From positions 24,233,668-24,297,667 of the forward strand of contig NC_089234.1 in the NCBI RefSeq assembly GCF_963924675.1: a stretch of 64,000 nucleotides of DNA, in the 5' to 3' direction. Position 1 is the first letter of the stretch; every line of letters starts with the position of its first letter. The position numbers were made by a program, and so were the translations under genes. Under the pieces are notes generated by a model, which worked only from the letters and a program-made list of their open reading frames with translations, had not been told where the DNA came from and did no database searches. Source of the DNA: Phocoena phocoena. Lineage: Eukaryota; Chordata; Mammalia; Artiodactyla; Phocoenidae. Positions 1 to 11,259 of the stretch are shown in pieces.

Positions 1-1325
1 TTCAATGATTCTTTCCTCAGTCCATTCTATTCTGCTGTTGAATTTATCCTTTGAGGTGTTCTGTTTTTGTTTTTTCTGTTATTATGTTTTTCAGTTCTAA
101 AATTCCCATTTGTTTCTTCATTACGTCTTGTTTCCTTGCTGAAACTTTCTGTATTTTTGAACATGTTTATAATGGCTGTTGAAGTACTTTTCCAATGACT
201 GCTTTACAGTCTCTGTCAGATAATTTCAACCTCTCTGTCATCTCAGTGCTGGCATCTACTGATTATCTTCTTACATTCACTTTGAGATTTCCTGGTTCTT
301 AGTGTGACAAGTGGTTTCTTTCATTGAAATCTGGATATCATGAACATTATGTTATGAGACTCTGAATCTTATTTGAACCTCTGTTTTAACTGGCTTCTTC
401 TAATACAGCTCTGGCAGGAGAAGGGGAAGGGGTGCCATTTTGTTACTTCCAGGTGAGGGTATGAGTCTACATTCCCTACTTGGCCTCCATTGACATCTGG
501 GGGATGTGGGGCTGGGCAAAGTTTTGAGTTCCCTGTCTCCACCAAACCCCCACTGATATAGCTCTCTGGCTAGGAGGGGTAGGACTGTAACTCATTACTG
601 CTTCACTGTGGCCTCCACTGACACAAAAGGGTGGAGGTGGGAAGTGGCTTCATTACTCCTGGGCAGAGGTGAAAGTCCTGAGTCTCCACTAGTCCTCCTC
701 TGACACCACTCCAGCAGGGAGGGGCAAGGGTGCCTTATTCCTGCTGGGTAGGGGTAGAAGTGGCTTCTACTGACAATACAGGTAGGGATGGGGGGAGCCC
801 CATTACCACCTGGAGCAGATGAAAGTTTTAGCTTCCTACTTGGCCTTCTCTAACACAACTGCAGCAGGGTCTTGGAGTACCTTGTTACAACCACAAGAGG
901 GTGCAAGTCTACGCTCCTTACTCAGCCTTTGCAGTCTGGGTGGAAGTGAAGCCAGTTTTTTCAGTGGTGTTTGGCTAGAGTAGTCATTTTAGACTGACTT
1001 TTTGTCATTGTCTAAAAGTTCTCTGTCTTGCCAGGCTTCCCCTTTCCTGGGCCCTTGGCTAGAAAGAGGAGGATTTTTTATTGTCTTTGCCTATTGGCAT
1101 TTCCAGGTTGCTGGTTTCTTCATCTCCAGGTCTGGGACACATAAGGCAAGAAGAAGAACCAGGGATCTCACCTCTGTGTCATTCCTTGGGTCCAGAGGTC
1201 CCTGATCTGCCTTCTTTCCACGTTTCAGAGTCTTATTACGTTTGTTTTACATACAATGTCAGGGTTTTTTGTTGTACATAGCAGGAAGACAAGTACAGCT
1301 ACTCCACCTTCCCAGAAGCTGATCA
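1..1325 (-). mobile_element. Old L1 fragment, 5' leader plus start of ORF1, antisense
   Basis: Read on the minus strand, bases 330 to 1 resemble the ORF1-proximal part of ancient mammalian L1 (acagagact then a catgttcaaa-type motif, A-rich coding-like text). Bases 400-1325 are the G/C-richer leader. The leader holds about seven imperfect ~80 bp units (see findings). The element runs off the left edge, so its ORF2 and 3' end are not seen. No open frame survives. An L1M or HAL1-type element is likely; the subfamily is not resolved. Confidence 0.65.
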
Positions 1326-1564
1326 TACCTAGTTTTATTCAGCATTATACATTCAACATCAAACTCAGTTCCTAGCACAGAGTAGTATATCTTCAGTGAA
1401 TGTATGTATACAACCATATCCAAATTCTCCAGGTTTTAAGTAAGCCCTTCATCCTACATGTGAACTTTTCGGTGGGTCTACACTTTCCCAGGCTATAAAG
1501 GGGCCTCCGAGAAGTAGATGCCCTTTCATTTTCTGTACCAAGTGCGTCCCTGAAGGGTTATGTA
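1326..1564. other. No gene; possible L2/MIR tail
   Basis: Bases about 1340-1420 contain cctagcacagagtagtat, which resembles the shared MIR/L2 tail motif. Nothing else is recognised. Confidence 0.4.
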
Positions 1565-1688
1565 TCGTAAAATTGAGACAATCATAGAACCAACCTTACA
1601 GGTTACGGTAAGGATTAAATAAGGGATCCACATAAGCACTAACAAATGCCTCTGTCAAATTATAAGCTCTCAATAAATACTATTACTG
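1565..1688 (+). mobile_element. MIR SINE, 3' half
   Basis: The order 'ggtaaggattaaataag', 'cataagcact', 'gctctcaataaatact' follows the 3' half of the MIR consensus in sense orientation. It is followed by an A-rich run (1691-1715). Diverged and without target duplications, as expected for this ancient family. Confidence 0.75.
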
Positions 1689-1715
1689 TGCAAAAAAAAG
1701 AAAAAAAGAAAAAAC

Positions 1716-2164
1716 CCTGAATTTGTATCAGTTGGATTGCATTTCTCACTGATGTGCCTTATCATTTTAAAGGTGATGTCATTTTGTTTCTGATTTGTTT
1801 TCAACCTGACAGTGGTCCCCAAAGCTTAGTTTCTCAGCCTCCCTCTCAGCCTTTGTGACAAGCCATTGGTGATCTACAAATGGACTGACGGTCAGTGCAG
1901 CCAAGGGTTTTTAGAATTCCCTGAATTCTGGTGTTCCTTCTTTTGTCCAGCCCTTACATCACCCCTAATTGTTCCATTTGATAGACTCACATATTGGTTT
2001 CTTTAAATTCTGCATGTTTGGAGTTGAGCATAATTAGCTCTTACATTCACATGCTGCCCTTTACAGAGTTTTTCCACTGGATCATTATAGGTGGCACAGT
2101 TACAATAATACCCATTGTTTCCGTTGATAATAATTGTCATCATATTAACAGTAGCTGCTGCTTA
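1716..2164. other. No recognised feature
   Basis: AT-rich, apparently single-copy sequence. No gene, RNA or repeat family is recognised. A short palindromic pair of gaattc sites lies near 1914-1928. Confidence 0.5.
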
Positions 2165-2400
2165 TGGGGCATTTATTATATCCAGTCCCTTTTTTTCAGA
2201 GCTTTACCAGCATTTTCTCAATTTATCCTCATGAAAGAACAGGGATATAGGCCCTCTTGCCATCCCCACTTTTCAAATGAGAAAACTGAGGTTTAGAGAG
2301 TTAAGCAACTTGCCTACAGTTATAGAGCTCCTAGGTGCTGGGGCCAGCATTCCAGCCCAGGCCTGTATGAGGCCCAGCCCAGGGGCTCTTTCCTGAGAAG
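2165..2400 (-). mobile_element. MIR SINE, antisense
   Basis: Contains 'caaatgagaaaactgaggtt', 'agagagttaagcaacttgcc' and a tagagctcctaggtgctggg-type segment, the reverse complement of the MIR core and tRNA-derived head. Nearly full length. Confidence 0.8.
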
Positions 2401-2729
2401 TGAGGGCCACCTTCTTTAGCAGTCACAGCCACCACACAAATCAGTGATGTTTGCCCAGAGGGCCCCTTTCCCAGAGGGAAAGCAGTTTAAATCCTGAGCA
2501 AACCTGACTTATAGAAATCAAAAATTCTAACAGGCTAACAGGAGGAAGTCTGAGTTCTGCTTAATTGACCCGGTATAATTATTTCCACTGAATTGTTCTA
2601 CATCTGGGGATGGGTATTTACTAAGCAGACTTGCCCAGTGGTTCCCATCAGCACCTGCTTTAGTCTGGAGGAAGTTAATTGCATGGAAAGTTCTCATCTA
2701 AATCACTGAGTTTCTTACTCCCAACAATG

Positions 2730-2774
<45 letters not shown>

Positions 2775-3399
2775 CCTGTGCCAAAAGGGTTTTGTTAGAA
2801 GATAGATTTGTCCTTTACCTCAGATGCTGCCTCTGAATGACACAGCTCAACCCATTTTGAGGTTCTCAGTGGCACAGTTACTCCAAACAGCCTGACCAGG
2901 GCCCTCTGCATTGCAGACAGGAGACGGCAATGAGCAATACAATCTCTAGACCACCCAGGCCAAGGACACACCCCCTTCCCCACCACCAAAAGGCACGAAC
3001 CAGATATAGTATACAGGGAAAATGTGCTTGGCCAAAGTTGCCTTTCTCCTCTTTGTAAACACAAGAAGATAAATTACAGCTTCTGTTAGTAACATAATTA
3101 CTTGAATTAAAATTTAGGGGGTTGGAAAAGCCAATTCTGAATGTCAGATTTCCAGTGATGTTTGTTAAGCCTCGGAGAATAGAAATATAGTCCCATAAAT
3201 AACTAGCATATTATAACTGGAGCAGTGCGTGTGTTGTAATCACTTAGAGTTGGCATAGCAATTACACGATAACCAGGATTGCATTCTCTGCCCTCCCTTG
3301 CCTCTGTCCTCATTTCACACCCAGGTAACAATTACATGCGTAAGACTATGGTGGCTCTCCCACCCCACCCCCACCCACTCCCCATCCGAGTAATAGTCA
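2401..3399. other. Single-copy stretch, no gene seen
   Basis: Apart from the CA microsatellite at 2732-2772, no repeat family is recognised. Bases 2480-2700 and 3070-3300 are AT-rich, complex sequence with several TAAT-type cores, the look of conserved non-coding DNA. This is an impression that needs an alignment. Open frames here are short. Confidence 0.4.
2732..2772. repeat. (CA)n microsatellite
   Basis: About 20 uninterrupted CA units. Likely length-polymorphic. Confidence 0.97.
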
Positions 3400-3635
3400 A
3401 CCTCCAAGGCCCTTCTCAAACTGTTCCTTCAGCCCTCTCCTGAACGCTCTGTCCCACAGAAATCCTCCCATTCTAATCAGCCACTGTACTTGTTTTCTGC
3501 ACCAGGCATTTTCCTCCTTAATTGGGCTGATTTCAGCTTTGTACCACAGTCTGTCATATACAGCCCTCTAATTGTGTCGTGTCTCCCTAACAAGATTATA
3601 AGCTCTTGGGAGGCATCGAATGTGTCATATTGAAA
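3400..3635 (+). mobile_element. L2-like LINE 3' fragment
   Basis: The segment with 'ctccctaacaagattataag' followed by 'ctcttgggaggca' matches the L2 3' region (consensus has ...agattgtaagctcc...gagggcaggga). Upstream cytosine-rich text is compatible. Strongly diverged. Confidence 0.5.
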
Positions 3636-3740
3636 GAACAGACATTTAGAGCTGGGGGGATCTCAGAGACTATATTGCAGATGAGAAAACAGGTCACAGA
3701 GCTGGTTGGGGCTGAGCTAGGAGCAGAGTTCAATAATTCT
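3636..3740 (-). mobile_element. MIR-superfamily remnant, antisense
   Basis: 'gatgagaaaacaggtcacag' followed by 'agctggttggggctgagcta' resembles the antisense MIR core. A diverged partial copy. Confidence 0.5.
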
Positions 3741-4484
3741 AACTCATACTTCAATGTGGTTCCAACCCTGCACTGGATTGGTGGCAGGTTTTGGATGAAT
3801 TCTAATCAAGTATCACCTTGGTCAAGTATGAGGGAGAGGGTGTTAGGGAGAACTTTCCTTAGACCACCATCCTTCACGCTCCATCCCAGGGGGCTTGTCC
3901 CATTGAATGGGGTGGGAGAAGGCAGGTTAAGTGGAGAAGCTAGGGAGAGACATCCAGAACGTGTGCTGTGGCTGACAGACTAGCCAGCCGCTGTCATTTG
4001 GGCTGGGGGCGGGGGGTACTCTCTGAAGGACAATAAGAAAGGCCAGGCTGGCCCAGCTTCCCTGTAGCCCTCTGATATGGGAAGAGACAGGGCTTCTATT
4101 GCAGAAGTTTCTCCAGCTCCCCCCCTTCTTTCCCACCCTAGATGTCTTAGCTCAGGTTCCCCAGAAGCAGACTCTGAGTGGTTTTTACAGGTGATGTTCC
4201 CAGAGAACTGGGAAAAACAGAAGAAAGGGGAAGAAGCCAAGAAAGGGATCAAGTTCATGAAAAATCCGACAGAGGGTACATTCACCCTGATCCTGGAGGG
4301 ATGCTCATGAGTCTAAGTCACCCCTGGGAGTTATCGCAACCAGAGGACAGGGGGCTGGGCCTTCATAGTCCCAACCTGCAGTCATTGGCTGAGGACGCCC
4401 TGGGGGGACATAAGTTCCCAGGTCCTCCTTTCTTCTCCTATGATTGGGTAGAGTGAGCTCCAGGTGCCCAAGGGCAGGTCTTTG
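3741..4484. other. No gene; possible unclassified old repeat
   Basis: Bases about 4140-4480 (ccccagaagcagactctgag, a run of short purine-rich stretches, then a cattggctga segment) recall an old LTR-type repeat, but I cannot assign a family. Short open frames on both strands overlap each other and show no protein-family features. Confidence 0.35.
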
Positions 4485-4499
4485 AAAAGGAGCCACAGG

Positions 4500-4710
4500 G
4501 ACTTCCCTGGTGGTCCAGTGGTTAAGAATCTGCCTTCCTATGCGGAGAATGCGGGTTTGATCCCTGGTCGGGGAACTAGAATCCCCCATGCCTCGGGGCA
4601 ACTAAGCCCACGCGACACAACTCGAGAGCTGCCATGAAAGATCCCGAGTGCCCCGCGTGGCACATCTAAGACCCGACACAGCCAAAAATAAATAAATAAA
4701 TATTTTAAAA
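4500..4710 (+). mobile_element. CHR-type tRNA-derived SINE, older subtype
   Basis: Begins gacttccctggtggtccagt, has the B-box-like gggtttgatccc, and ends in (ATAA)n plus A-rich tail. A 15-bp target-site duplication flanks it (aaaaggagccacagg at 4485-4499, aaaaggagccatagg at 4711-4725, one mismatch). The body differs from the other copies in this window (gggaactagaatcccccatg), marking an older related subfamily. Confidence 0.93.
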
Positions 4711-4725
4711 AAAAGGAGCCATAGG

Positions 4726-5147
4726 CACTACTAAGAGCTCAAGGACGCTAAAGGGGGGACATAAATGGTAAAAGGGGATCTGAAGCCATCAAAGCAAAGC
4801 ACCAACGTTGTCACTAACGCTAGGACATTTTAATCTAGTCAACAAGCAGCTTGGAAACTTAACAGACAAGTATCTGTGGCCTTTGTTTTCTGGTTTCATA
4901 AAGCGGTGACCAGAGGTGGTAGGAAGTAGACAAGATTTCCATGGGGAGAAGACCCTCAGGGCACAATAAAGGAATGTGGTGGTTTAAGGGGGATGTCTTC
5001 CTGCTCAACACTCTGAAATATTCTCTCACCACACTTAGTACACACAGCAAAGTGGGAATCACTAGGAAGGCTGGCCGAGGGACTGCCAGAAGCTTCCCCA
5101 GGTGGCATTTACCTTGGTGCCTCAGGGGGTGGTGGAGGATACTATTT
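4726..5147. other. No recognised feature
   Basis: Single-copy sequence between two SINEs. No coding or repeat signal is recognised. Confidence 0.5.
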
Positions 5148-5162
5148 AAGAATGCACATTGG

Positions 5163-5470
5163 GGGCTTGCCTCGTGGCGCAGTGGTTGAGAATCTGCCTG
5201 CCGATGCAGGGGACACGGGTTCGAGCCCTGGTCTGGGAGGATCCCACATGCCGCGGAGCAACTAGGCCCGTGAGCCACCACTACTGAGCCTGCGCGTCTG
5301 GAGCCTGTGCTCCGCAACAAGAGAGGCCGCGACAGTGAGAGGCCCGTGCACCACGATGAAGAGTGGCCCCCGCTTGCCACAACTAGAGAAAGCCCTCGCA
5401 CAGAAACGAAGACCCAACACAGCAAAAATAAAGAAATTAATAAACTCCTACCCCCAACAAGAACAAAAAA
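5163..5470 (+). mobile_element. CHR SINE, long form
   Basis: tRNA-like head with A-box region ggcgcagtggttgag and B-box gggttcgagccc. The 3' half is the long-form type (gaagagtggcccccgcttgc, then gacccaacacagc), ending in an A-rich tail. A perfect 15-bp target duplication aagaatgcacattgg flanks it at 5148-5162 and 5471-5485. About 308 bp. Confidence 0.96.
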
Positions 5471-5499
5471 AAGAATGCACATTGGAACCCAACCCTATA

Positions 5500-5614
5500 G
5501 CTAACGAACTACAAGTCCCTGGACAAATTATTTAACATCTGTAAGACTCAGTTTCATCATCTGTAAAATGGGGAAATAAAAGAACTGTCTCATGGATTTG
5601 TTGTAAGGAATAAA
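5500..5614 (+). mobile_element. MIR SINE, middle part
   Basis: 'ggacaaattatttaacatct' followed by 'cagtttcatcatctgtaaaa' is the MIR core in sense. The 3' end is replaced by a GT/GA microsatellite that seems to have grown from the MIR tail. Confidence 0.8.
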
Positions 5615-5626
5615 TATGTGTGTGTG

Positions 5627-5673
<47 letters not shown>
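5615..5673. repeat. (TG)n(GA)n compound microsatellite
   Basis: A short TG tract passes into about 23 GA units. Its frame yields artefactual Arg-Glu repeat peptides. Confidence 0.97.
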
Positions 5674-5675
<2 letters not shown>

Positions 5676-5689
5676 CAAGGCTACTGACT

Positions 5690-6245
5690 ATAGTAAGTGC
5701 TTGTGGCAGGTTATACTTTTCCAAAGAAAGCCACAATATTATTTCCCATTGCACACATGCTCTTCAGAACTTTGGCATTTTCTCATCAAAGGGGGAGTCT
5801 GTTTCCTCTCCCTTTGAATCTGGGTGAGTCTGTGACTCTCTTGTAACAAATAGCAGGCAGTTGGAAGTGACATGACTTCCAAGGCTAGATCAGATCAACT
5901 ATTCTTCAGTAAACAAAATAAAATAAATGTTTTCAAAAAGTTGATAGAGCTTCCACCTGGTTCACTGAGAACCCTGCTTTTGGAGCACCGGGAATGCCAT
6001 ATTGTGAGGAAGCCCTAAGCAGCTCAAAGGAGAGAACACATGGAGAGGTCCAGAGTCGACATGAAAAGAGAGGGATGCCAGCCAACCCCCAATTGCTCCC
6101 GTCATTGTCCAAATACAGCCCAAGCCAGAAGTGTTCGGCTAAATCTTCCCAAATTCCTGATCCACAGAAACAGTGGGAAACAATAAAATGATTGTTCTTG
6201 ATTCAAGCCACTAAGTGGTGATTTATTACAACAGGTAACTGAAAA
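5690..6245 (+). mobile_element. MaLR-type (MLT1-like) LTR remnant
   Basis: Contains ctctccctttgaatctgggt near the left, and ends 'ttcaagccactaagtggtga' then 'tttattacaacaggtaactg'. These match the conserved start and 3' end (ttaagccactaag...tttgttac...) of old LTR elements of the MLT1 group. No internal retroviral sequence is attached, so it is a solo LTR. Family assignment is from memory. Confidence 0.55.
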
Positions 6246-7289
6246 GGTGCCTCATAAATGCTAGGTCTTGACATTGCTAGGATGTCATCCACAGCCTCGC
6301 AGGTTCTGAAATGTGGTTTTCTTTTATTCTACTGAAAATGAATCAGTGTCTCGAGGATGGACTCTCACTAATCGAGGTCACAGAGGACTGATGCGCCGCC
6401 CAGAATGCAATTTACTGTCATCACAGAACTGCAAGGGAGTTAAACATTCTGTCCTCAGACCAGATTATTTCCTTCATGTAAGAAATTTACTTTGGAAAAT
6501 AGAGTATAATCAGGTTGCCTAGCCAGCATGAAGTGAGAATAAGGGAAAGTAGTTGTCTGACTCAAATGATTTTGACGGTATCGGGTCAGGGGAAGTACAT
6601 TGTGTTCATCTCCCTGGACCCACCAGCTGCCACAACCCAAAAGCCCAGACCTTGAGCCAAGACATCATCTCCTTCAGGAGGCCCTTGGATGGACACTGAT
6701 GGCATCTGTCCATCTGATTTTCTTTTTTCCATATTCAGTACAGACAATTCCCCTTGTGGTTGGTATGGTATTTCTTTAGTCCAGAAGATATTAAGAGTGT
6801 TCTATGGAAAACTTACATTTCATAATGTTCTATGAAAAATAAAATCGTCATATAAGTTCAAAAAATACTAGATTCAGCAAATTTAAAAAGGGTTCCTTAC
6901 TACAGGACTTCTCAGAACACTGACTCTGCAAATCATGATGCAAACCACCCAGAGGAAGATCTAATAAGACAATGAATTCTCCCCCACCCCCAGCTCACAG
7001 TTTGTTGAATGCTGTTTTCAAGATAGTTTCCCTCAAATCACATTCTGTACCAGGAATCACTCTGACTACTGAAGTTATCTTTATATACGACGTTTCTGGC
7101 CTGTTAAGTTGATTTTGTAATTTAACTCTCAGAAGATTTACCTCAGTTTCCTTCCGTCCAAGTTCTCTTGGAGGGTATAGGTCTTCCACCCTTAAGGAGC
7201 TCTGGAGTAGAGAGGCGGGGAAGAGGTCATGCATACTGTAAAGTAGGTGCAGTGCTAGGACAGAGATCCAGCATGTCGTGACGCCTTTC
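6246..7289. other. No recognised feature
   Basis: AT-rich single-copy DNA. Short open frames on both strands show no domain signature or codon bias. No repeat is recognised. Confidence 0.5.
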
Positions 7290-7304
7290 AAAAAGGGCAG
7301 CATT

Positions 7305-7515
7305 GGGCTTCCCTGGTTGCTCAGTGGTTGAGAGTCCGCCTGCCGATGCAGGGGACACGGGTTCGTGCCCCGCTCCGGGAAGATCCCACATGACGCGGAG
7401 CGGCTGGGCCCGTGAGCCATGGCCGCTGAGCCTGCGCATCCGGAGCCTGTGCTCCGCAACGGGAGAGGCCATGAACAGTGAGAGGCCCGCATACCGCCAA
7501 AAAAAAAAAAAAAAA
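7305..7515 (+). mobile_element. CHR SINE, short form
   Basis: Head gggcttccctggttgctcag, B-box gggttcgtgccc, end gcccgcataccgcc, then about 16 A. Imperfect flanking repeats (aaaaagggcagcatt at 7290-7304; aaaaaggggtcagtatt at 7511-7527) probably represent the target duplication. The frame over it yields only peptides shared by all SINE copies. Confidence 0.95.
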
Positions 7516-7535
7516 GGGGTCAGTATTTAAGGGGA

Positions 7536-7660
7536 GCTTTGAAGATAGGAGTTTGACAGGAGTTCAACAAGCAAAGTTGAAAAAAAGGCACCTCAGGCTA
7601 AAGGACCAGGGTAAGCAAGAGGCCTGGAGAGCAGCAGGAAGTTGGGAGGAGAACATGATG
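7536..7660 (-). mobile_element. L2-like fragment, antisense (tentative)
   Basis: 'gagctttgaagataggagtt' followed by 'aagcaagaggcctggagagc' resembles the antisense L2 text seen in better copies (gcaaaggc...ggaggc). Weak. Confidence 0.35.
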
Positions 7661-10189
7661 ATCGAGGGATGAAGTTGGCAACACAGGAGGAGTCTAGAAA
7701 TCCATATTAAAGAAACCAGATGTTAAATGAAGGTGCAGGGACACAGAAATAGACTGAGAAAGAGTGAGCGTAGCCAGATTAGCCCCAGGAGCTGGGAAAA
7801 GGACTCTGAAGCTAGTGTACACAATGCACGGAGAAAGCAGAATACAGGAGGGCGCTAAGGAAGTTACTACAATGTCCCACAGGAACGTCAGCCGATACTC
7901 AGAAATATGTGGTGGCTCCGTCATCTCCTTTATACTCCGTGAAACAGGAGACAGACTATTAGAACAGCTGCTGTAAAGGAAAAAAAGATGGAGCTCTGTG
8001 CTTGGGGCTCTTTGAAAAATCATCACCAGATCATTTCAGGCATGCAACTTCACACAATGACAAAACAAAGAGAAAGCTCTCCTTGATGAGAGCATGGAAG
8101 CAAACCACACGAATCCAGCCCTGCAGATAGGAGAATGGGATTCATCACGGCTCTCAACACAGGAACACGTGAGGGTACAGCCAGACATCCCCAAAGCTAA
8201 TACAAAATGGTTGATGTCTCGTCTCTGAGTCAGTACTCTGCTCTGAACGCTCTCCCACGTCGCCAGAGGCTATTGAGTTCTGGAATCCTATGGGGCTTCC
8301 TTTTAGTGCTGTTCAGAAGTCCCAGGGTTCTTGTACGTCCTAAACTTTCAAAGGAAAATCCTTGTCTTCAATCCTCATAGTCACAACTAGGTGATCCTGG
8401 TTTAAGCTAGTCTGGTCATGTGAGGGGGCAGACTCAAGGCAGAGCCCAGCAGTCTCCCAACAGAGTGAGCAAGGGCACGGTATTCAAACTCCCAAGCATC
8501 TGCAAGCCACCTCACGGCAGTCCCAAAGTGGGGAGTTAGTCTCTTCCCCTCACAGGACCCACAAAAGCCAGTTGTCACATAAGCTTGAAGAATCTCAACT
8601 CTACTTCCCCTCCAGCTACCTGCCTCTGCCTCTCCCCTCAGAAAGCCCCGATCCAGTCTGCGTCACAAACTTAAATACCTAAGAGGTCCAGCAGATGATG
8701 CAAGTGAGTGGTACCTGCCAGGTGGAAGATGATAAATGGAAACTGACTGTCAAGTCTGGGTGAGGAAGACAAGAGGGAGTGGTAGGGACTGTGGCTGACC
8801 ACCCTTGCCTTCTGAAGGGGACAGGGTCATTGCTGGCCCTTAAAATGCAGAGCCAATATTGACTGGGCACACAGTTTTCTGGGAAAAGCTTGAAATCTGT
8901 AGATAGAACCTCTCCATTTAAAAATTTTAACAGACTTAAAATTCCGTATTGATACTGCTCAGATCATAACAGACACATCTCTTCACTGGCTTCAGCCCTG
9001 GGCCAATTGTGTGAGGCACAACTGGTCTCAGAAAGCCTGAGCTTTTGAAAACAAAGGAAAAGTCGGCTGCAGTCTCGCAGCACAAAAGCTCCTGGGGCAA
9101 ACGAACTCAGATTTTTGTCTATGTTTTACGTTCTCGGGTAGTTTCTTGGCAGCTATGGTTGGGGGTTATAACCACAATATAAAGCACAAACTGAAATCTC
9201 AATAAGGAACTCGGCCACAACTGCGTTACAGAGCAGCCCGGGGTCTGGAAGTGGGTCTACGGGGGCCATGATGGCCCAAGGCTTCCTGAAGGAGCAATGA
9301 CTATGGGCAGGGCTGAGATTCAGTTAGGACACACTAGTTTGGTTGTGCCAGCTGTTAAAATACTGAAATACAGGATTCTATCACTGGCTAAACTCTCGCT
9401 ATCCGATGCCCAGAAGCCAAAAAGATTTAGACAATTCAGTACTCCCTCATTATCTGAACTGTGTCTAAACTCACACTATCCTAACTTGGTACCCACACTA
9501 AGTACTCAGAGCTGCAGCCTCATTCTCTTGGGCTTACGGACAAGGTGACTATGCCCACACACAGTGGATGGAAAAGAATGCAGGGTCTAGTGATACCACT
9601 GAGCAGCTCTCCCATAGGGTAGCCCTAGGTAGGTGAGGGGCCAACCAATGAAATCTTCCACAGAATGATGGAAGGGTCAGCTACTGTGATCTGCCCTCGA
9701 GTTTACTGAGAACAACTCCTGGTCCCTCCAAATATGACCCTGTTAACGGTCTTCTTTTGGTCTCATGCCATGCCTGGGGCTCAGGAGCCTTCAGATACAC
9801 CGCACGGCAGGCAGCAATCCTAGGAAATAGCAAGCAGCACCCATCTGTTCCGGGGGCCACTGACAGCACTCTCTTCTCTTTCTCCCCCTACATTTCCAGT
9901 GTGAAGGAGAATCTCCACCTTCCCCACTGCTTCTCCAAGATTTTGTCTACACCAGCGAATCACCTCATTTTCTATTAGCAATTTCCTTTGCAAAACCCCT
10001 ACTTCCTCCTACTCTTCGGTCCTCTTTGTCCGTGGCTGTCCCCTGTCCAGAATCAGAAAGTATGAGTTTCCCTTTCCTCTAAGCAGAAAGGCTTCAAATC
10101 CTCTTACTACGGCAAAGAAGTGAATCAAGAATAAAGCTGTTACTTTTCCACATGAAAACAGCCTCAATCTTCATATCTATCTTGCTCCA
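7661..10189. other. Long single-copy stretch, no gene identified
   Basis: About 2.5 kb without a recognisable repeat or gene. Open frames are under 115 codons, overlap on opposite strands and carry no recognisable motif. A G/C-rich patch near 9225-9295 contains a few CpGs but is too short for a CpG island. Confidence 0.45.
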
Positions 10190-10685
10190 GGTCATGTGTC
10201 ACTCATTTGTCCCTTTGGTCTCAGATGTATTTCTCTCCTTTGCCCTGAAAACTACATTTCCCAGACTTCCTTGCTAGCTGCCTTCTGGTTTAGCCAATGA
10301 GAGACAATGTTGGGAGATGGGTAGGCAGATGAGAGGCAGAAGTCAGGGTATTTCTTCCCCTCTGCTTTGACTGGCATCTCCTCTGTGGTCCCAGGTCGTG
10401 TCAGGCAGTCTATTGTAGATTCAGATCCTACTGAGTTGTTCTAGCTCCAGTTCTCTGGCTCTGGTCTCATTATGTCCTCCATTTATTCCCTATGCCTTAG
10501 AGTTTGTAGAGGTTTCCTGCTTTCCTGATTAACCCTGTTAATCTCTGGGTCGCCTCATGGTCCTGTTTGACTCTTCAGCTCTCCCAACACCTTTGTAATC
10601 AATTCTTCATATTAAATTCCTTCTGTTGGACTACCTAGTATGTACTCTGTTTCTGTAACTGGACACTGGCTGTCTCAGATCACCT
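10190..10685 (+). mobile_element. Ancient LTR-like remnant, unclassified
   Basis: 'actacatttcccagacttcc' followed by 'ttagccaatgagagacaatg' near the left, and 'attaaattccttctgttgga' then 'ctgtttctgtaactggacac' near the right. This is the order of a common old mammalian LTR-like repeat whose 3' end carries the poly-A signal and a tttctgt...ctgatac motif. The family name is not certain. Confidence 0.45.
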
Positions 10686-10980
10686 CATCACTAGAGCACC
10701 AGCCTTTATACTCCTATTCTTGGTTGCACCATAGAGGGTAGTACCAAACCACAGAGAACTGGGCAGCAATGCATTAATACACTGTCCTTGAGACCCCAAC
10801 TCTCTACCAAGGCCACTACAAGCTAGGGAGCCTATCTTTTCTAATGTATATAGTAGTCCTGTTGTAACAAATTTTCTTTTAGTTAAAAGTGAGAAATCTT
10901 TTGTTTAAATGGCAGGTGATAGGAAGTGTTGCATTTGCTTCCAGGAAAGTCATAAAATGAAAAATGAACGCATATATTCT
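10686..10980. other. No recognised feature
   Basis: AT-rich spacer preceding the inverted-repeat arm. Bases 10910-10980 may be a faint outward extension of that arm. Confidence 0.4.
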
Positions 10981-11237
10981 GGGGGAAAAAAAATGGTCAA
11001 ATACTAAAAAAAAAAAACTGGTCAAACACTAAAATGCAATTCAAATCCTTTATCATTCATGAATGTATAGGTTGACCTAAAGGTCTTAATCCTGAGATAT
11101 TCCTCCACTTGGAGATTAAAACTAATCTTTTTTTCAGACTAAGTTTTTTGTTGTTATTCCTCTTTGTCATATACAATCACTGGCAGGAAAAAAATGAGAC
11201 TAATTAGCTACTTCAAAAAGTATCTAATTGAAAAACT
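10981..11237 (+). repeat. Inverted repeat, left arm
   Basis: Reads collinearly with the reverse complement of 12583-12812. Shared blocks include gaatgtataggttg, aaaggtcttaat, acttggagattaaaa, ttttttcagacta, gttttttgttgtta-like text, ctctttgtcat and gactaattag. The left arm carries a local duplication of tggtcaaatactaaaa (about 10994-11034). The family is unknown to me; it may be two copies of one dispersed repeat or a duplicated inverted segment. Confidence 0.8.
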
Positions 11238-11259
11238 TGTCATGATTATGTGTTATTTT

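Noticed and set aside
5163..5240. tRNA-like A and B boxes in the SINE heads as a tRNA gene
   Set aside because: These are tRNA-derived SINE promoters. The cloverleaf is not complete and the sequence continues into a SINE body with target duplications.
5618..5827. Arg-Glu repeat protein over the GA tract (also 54257-54490 over the CT tract)
   Set aside because: Translation of a microsatellite.
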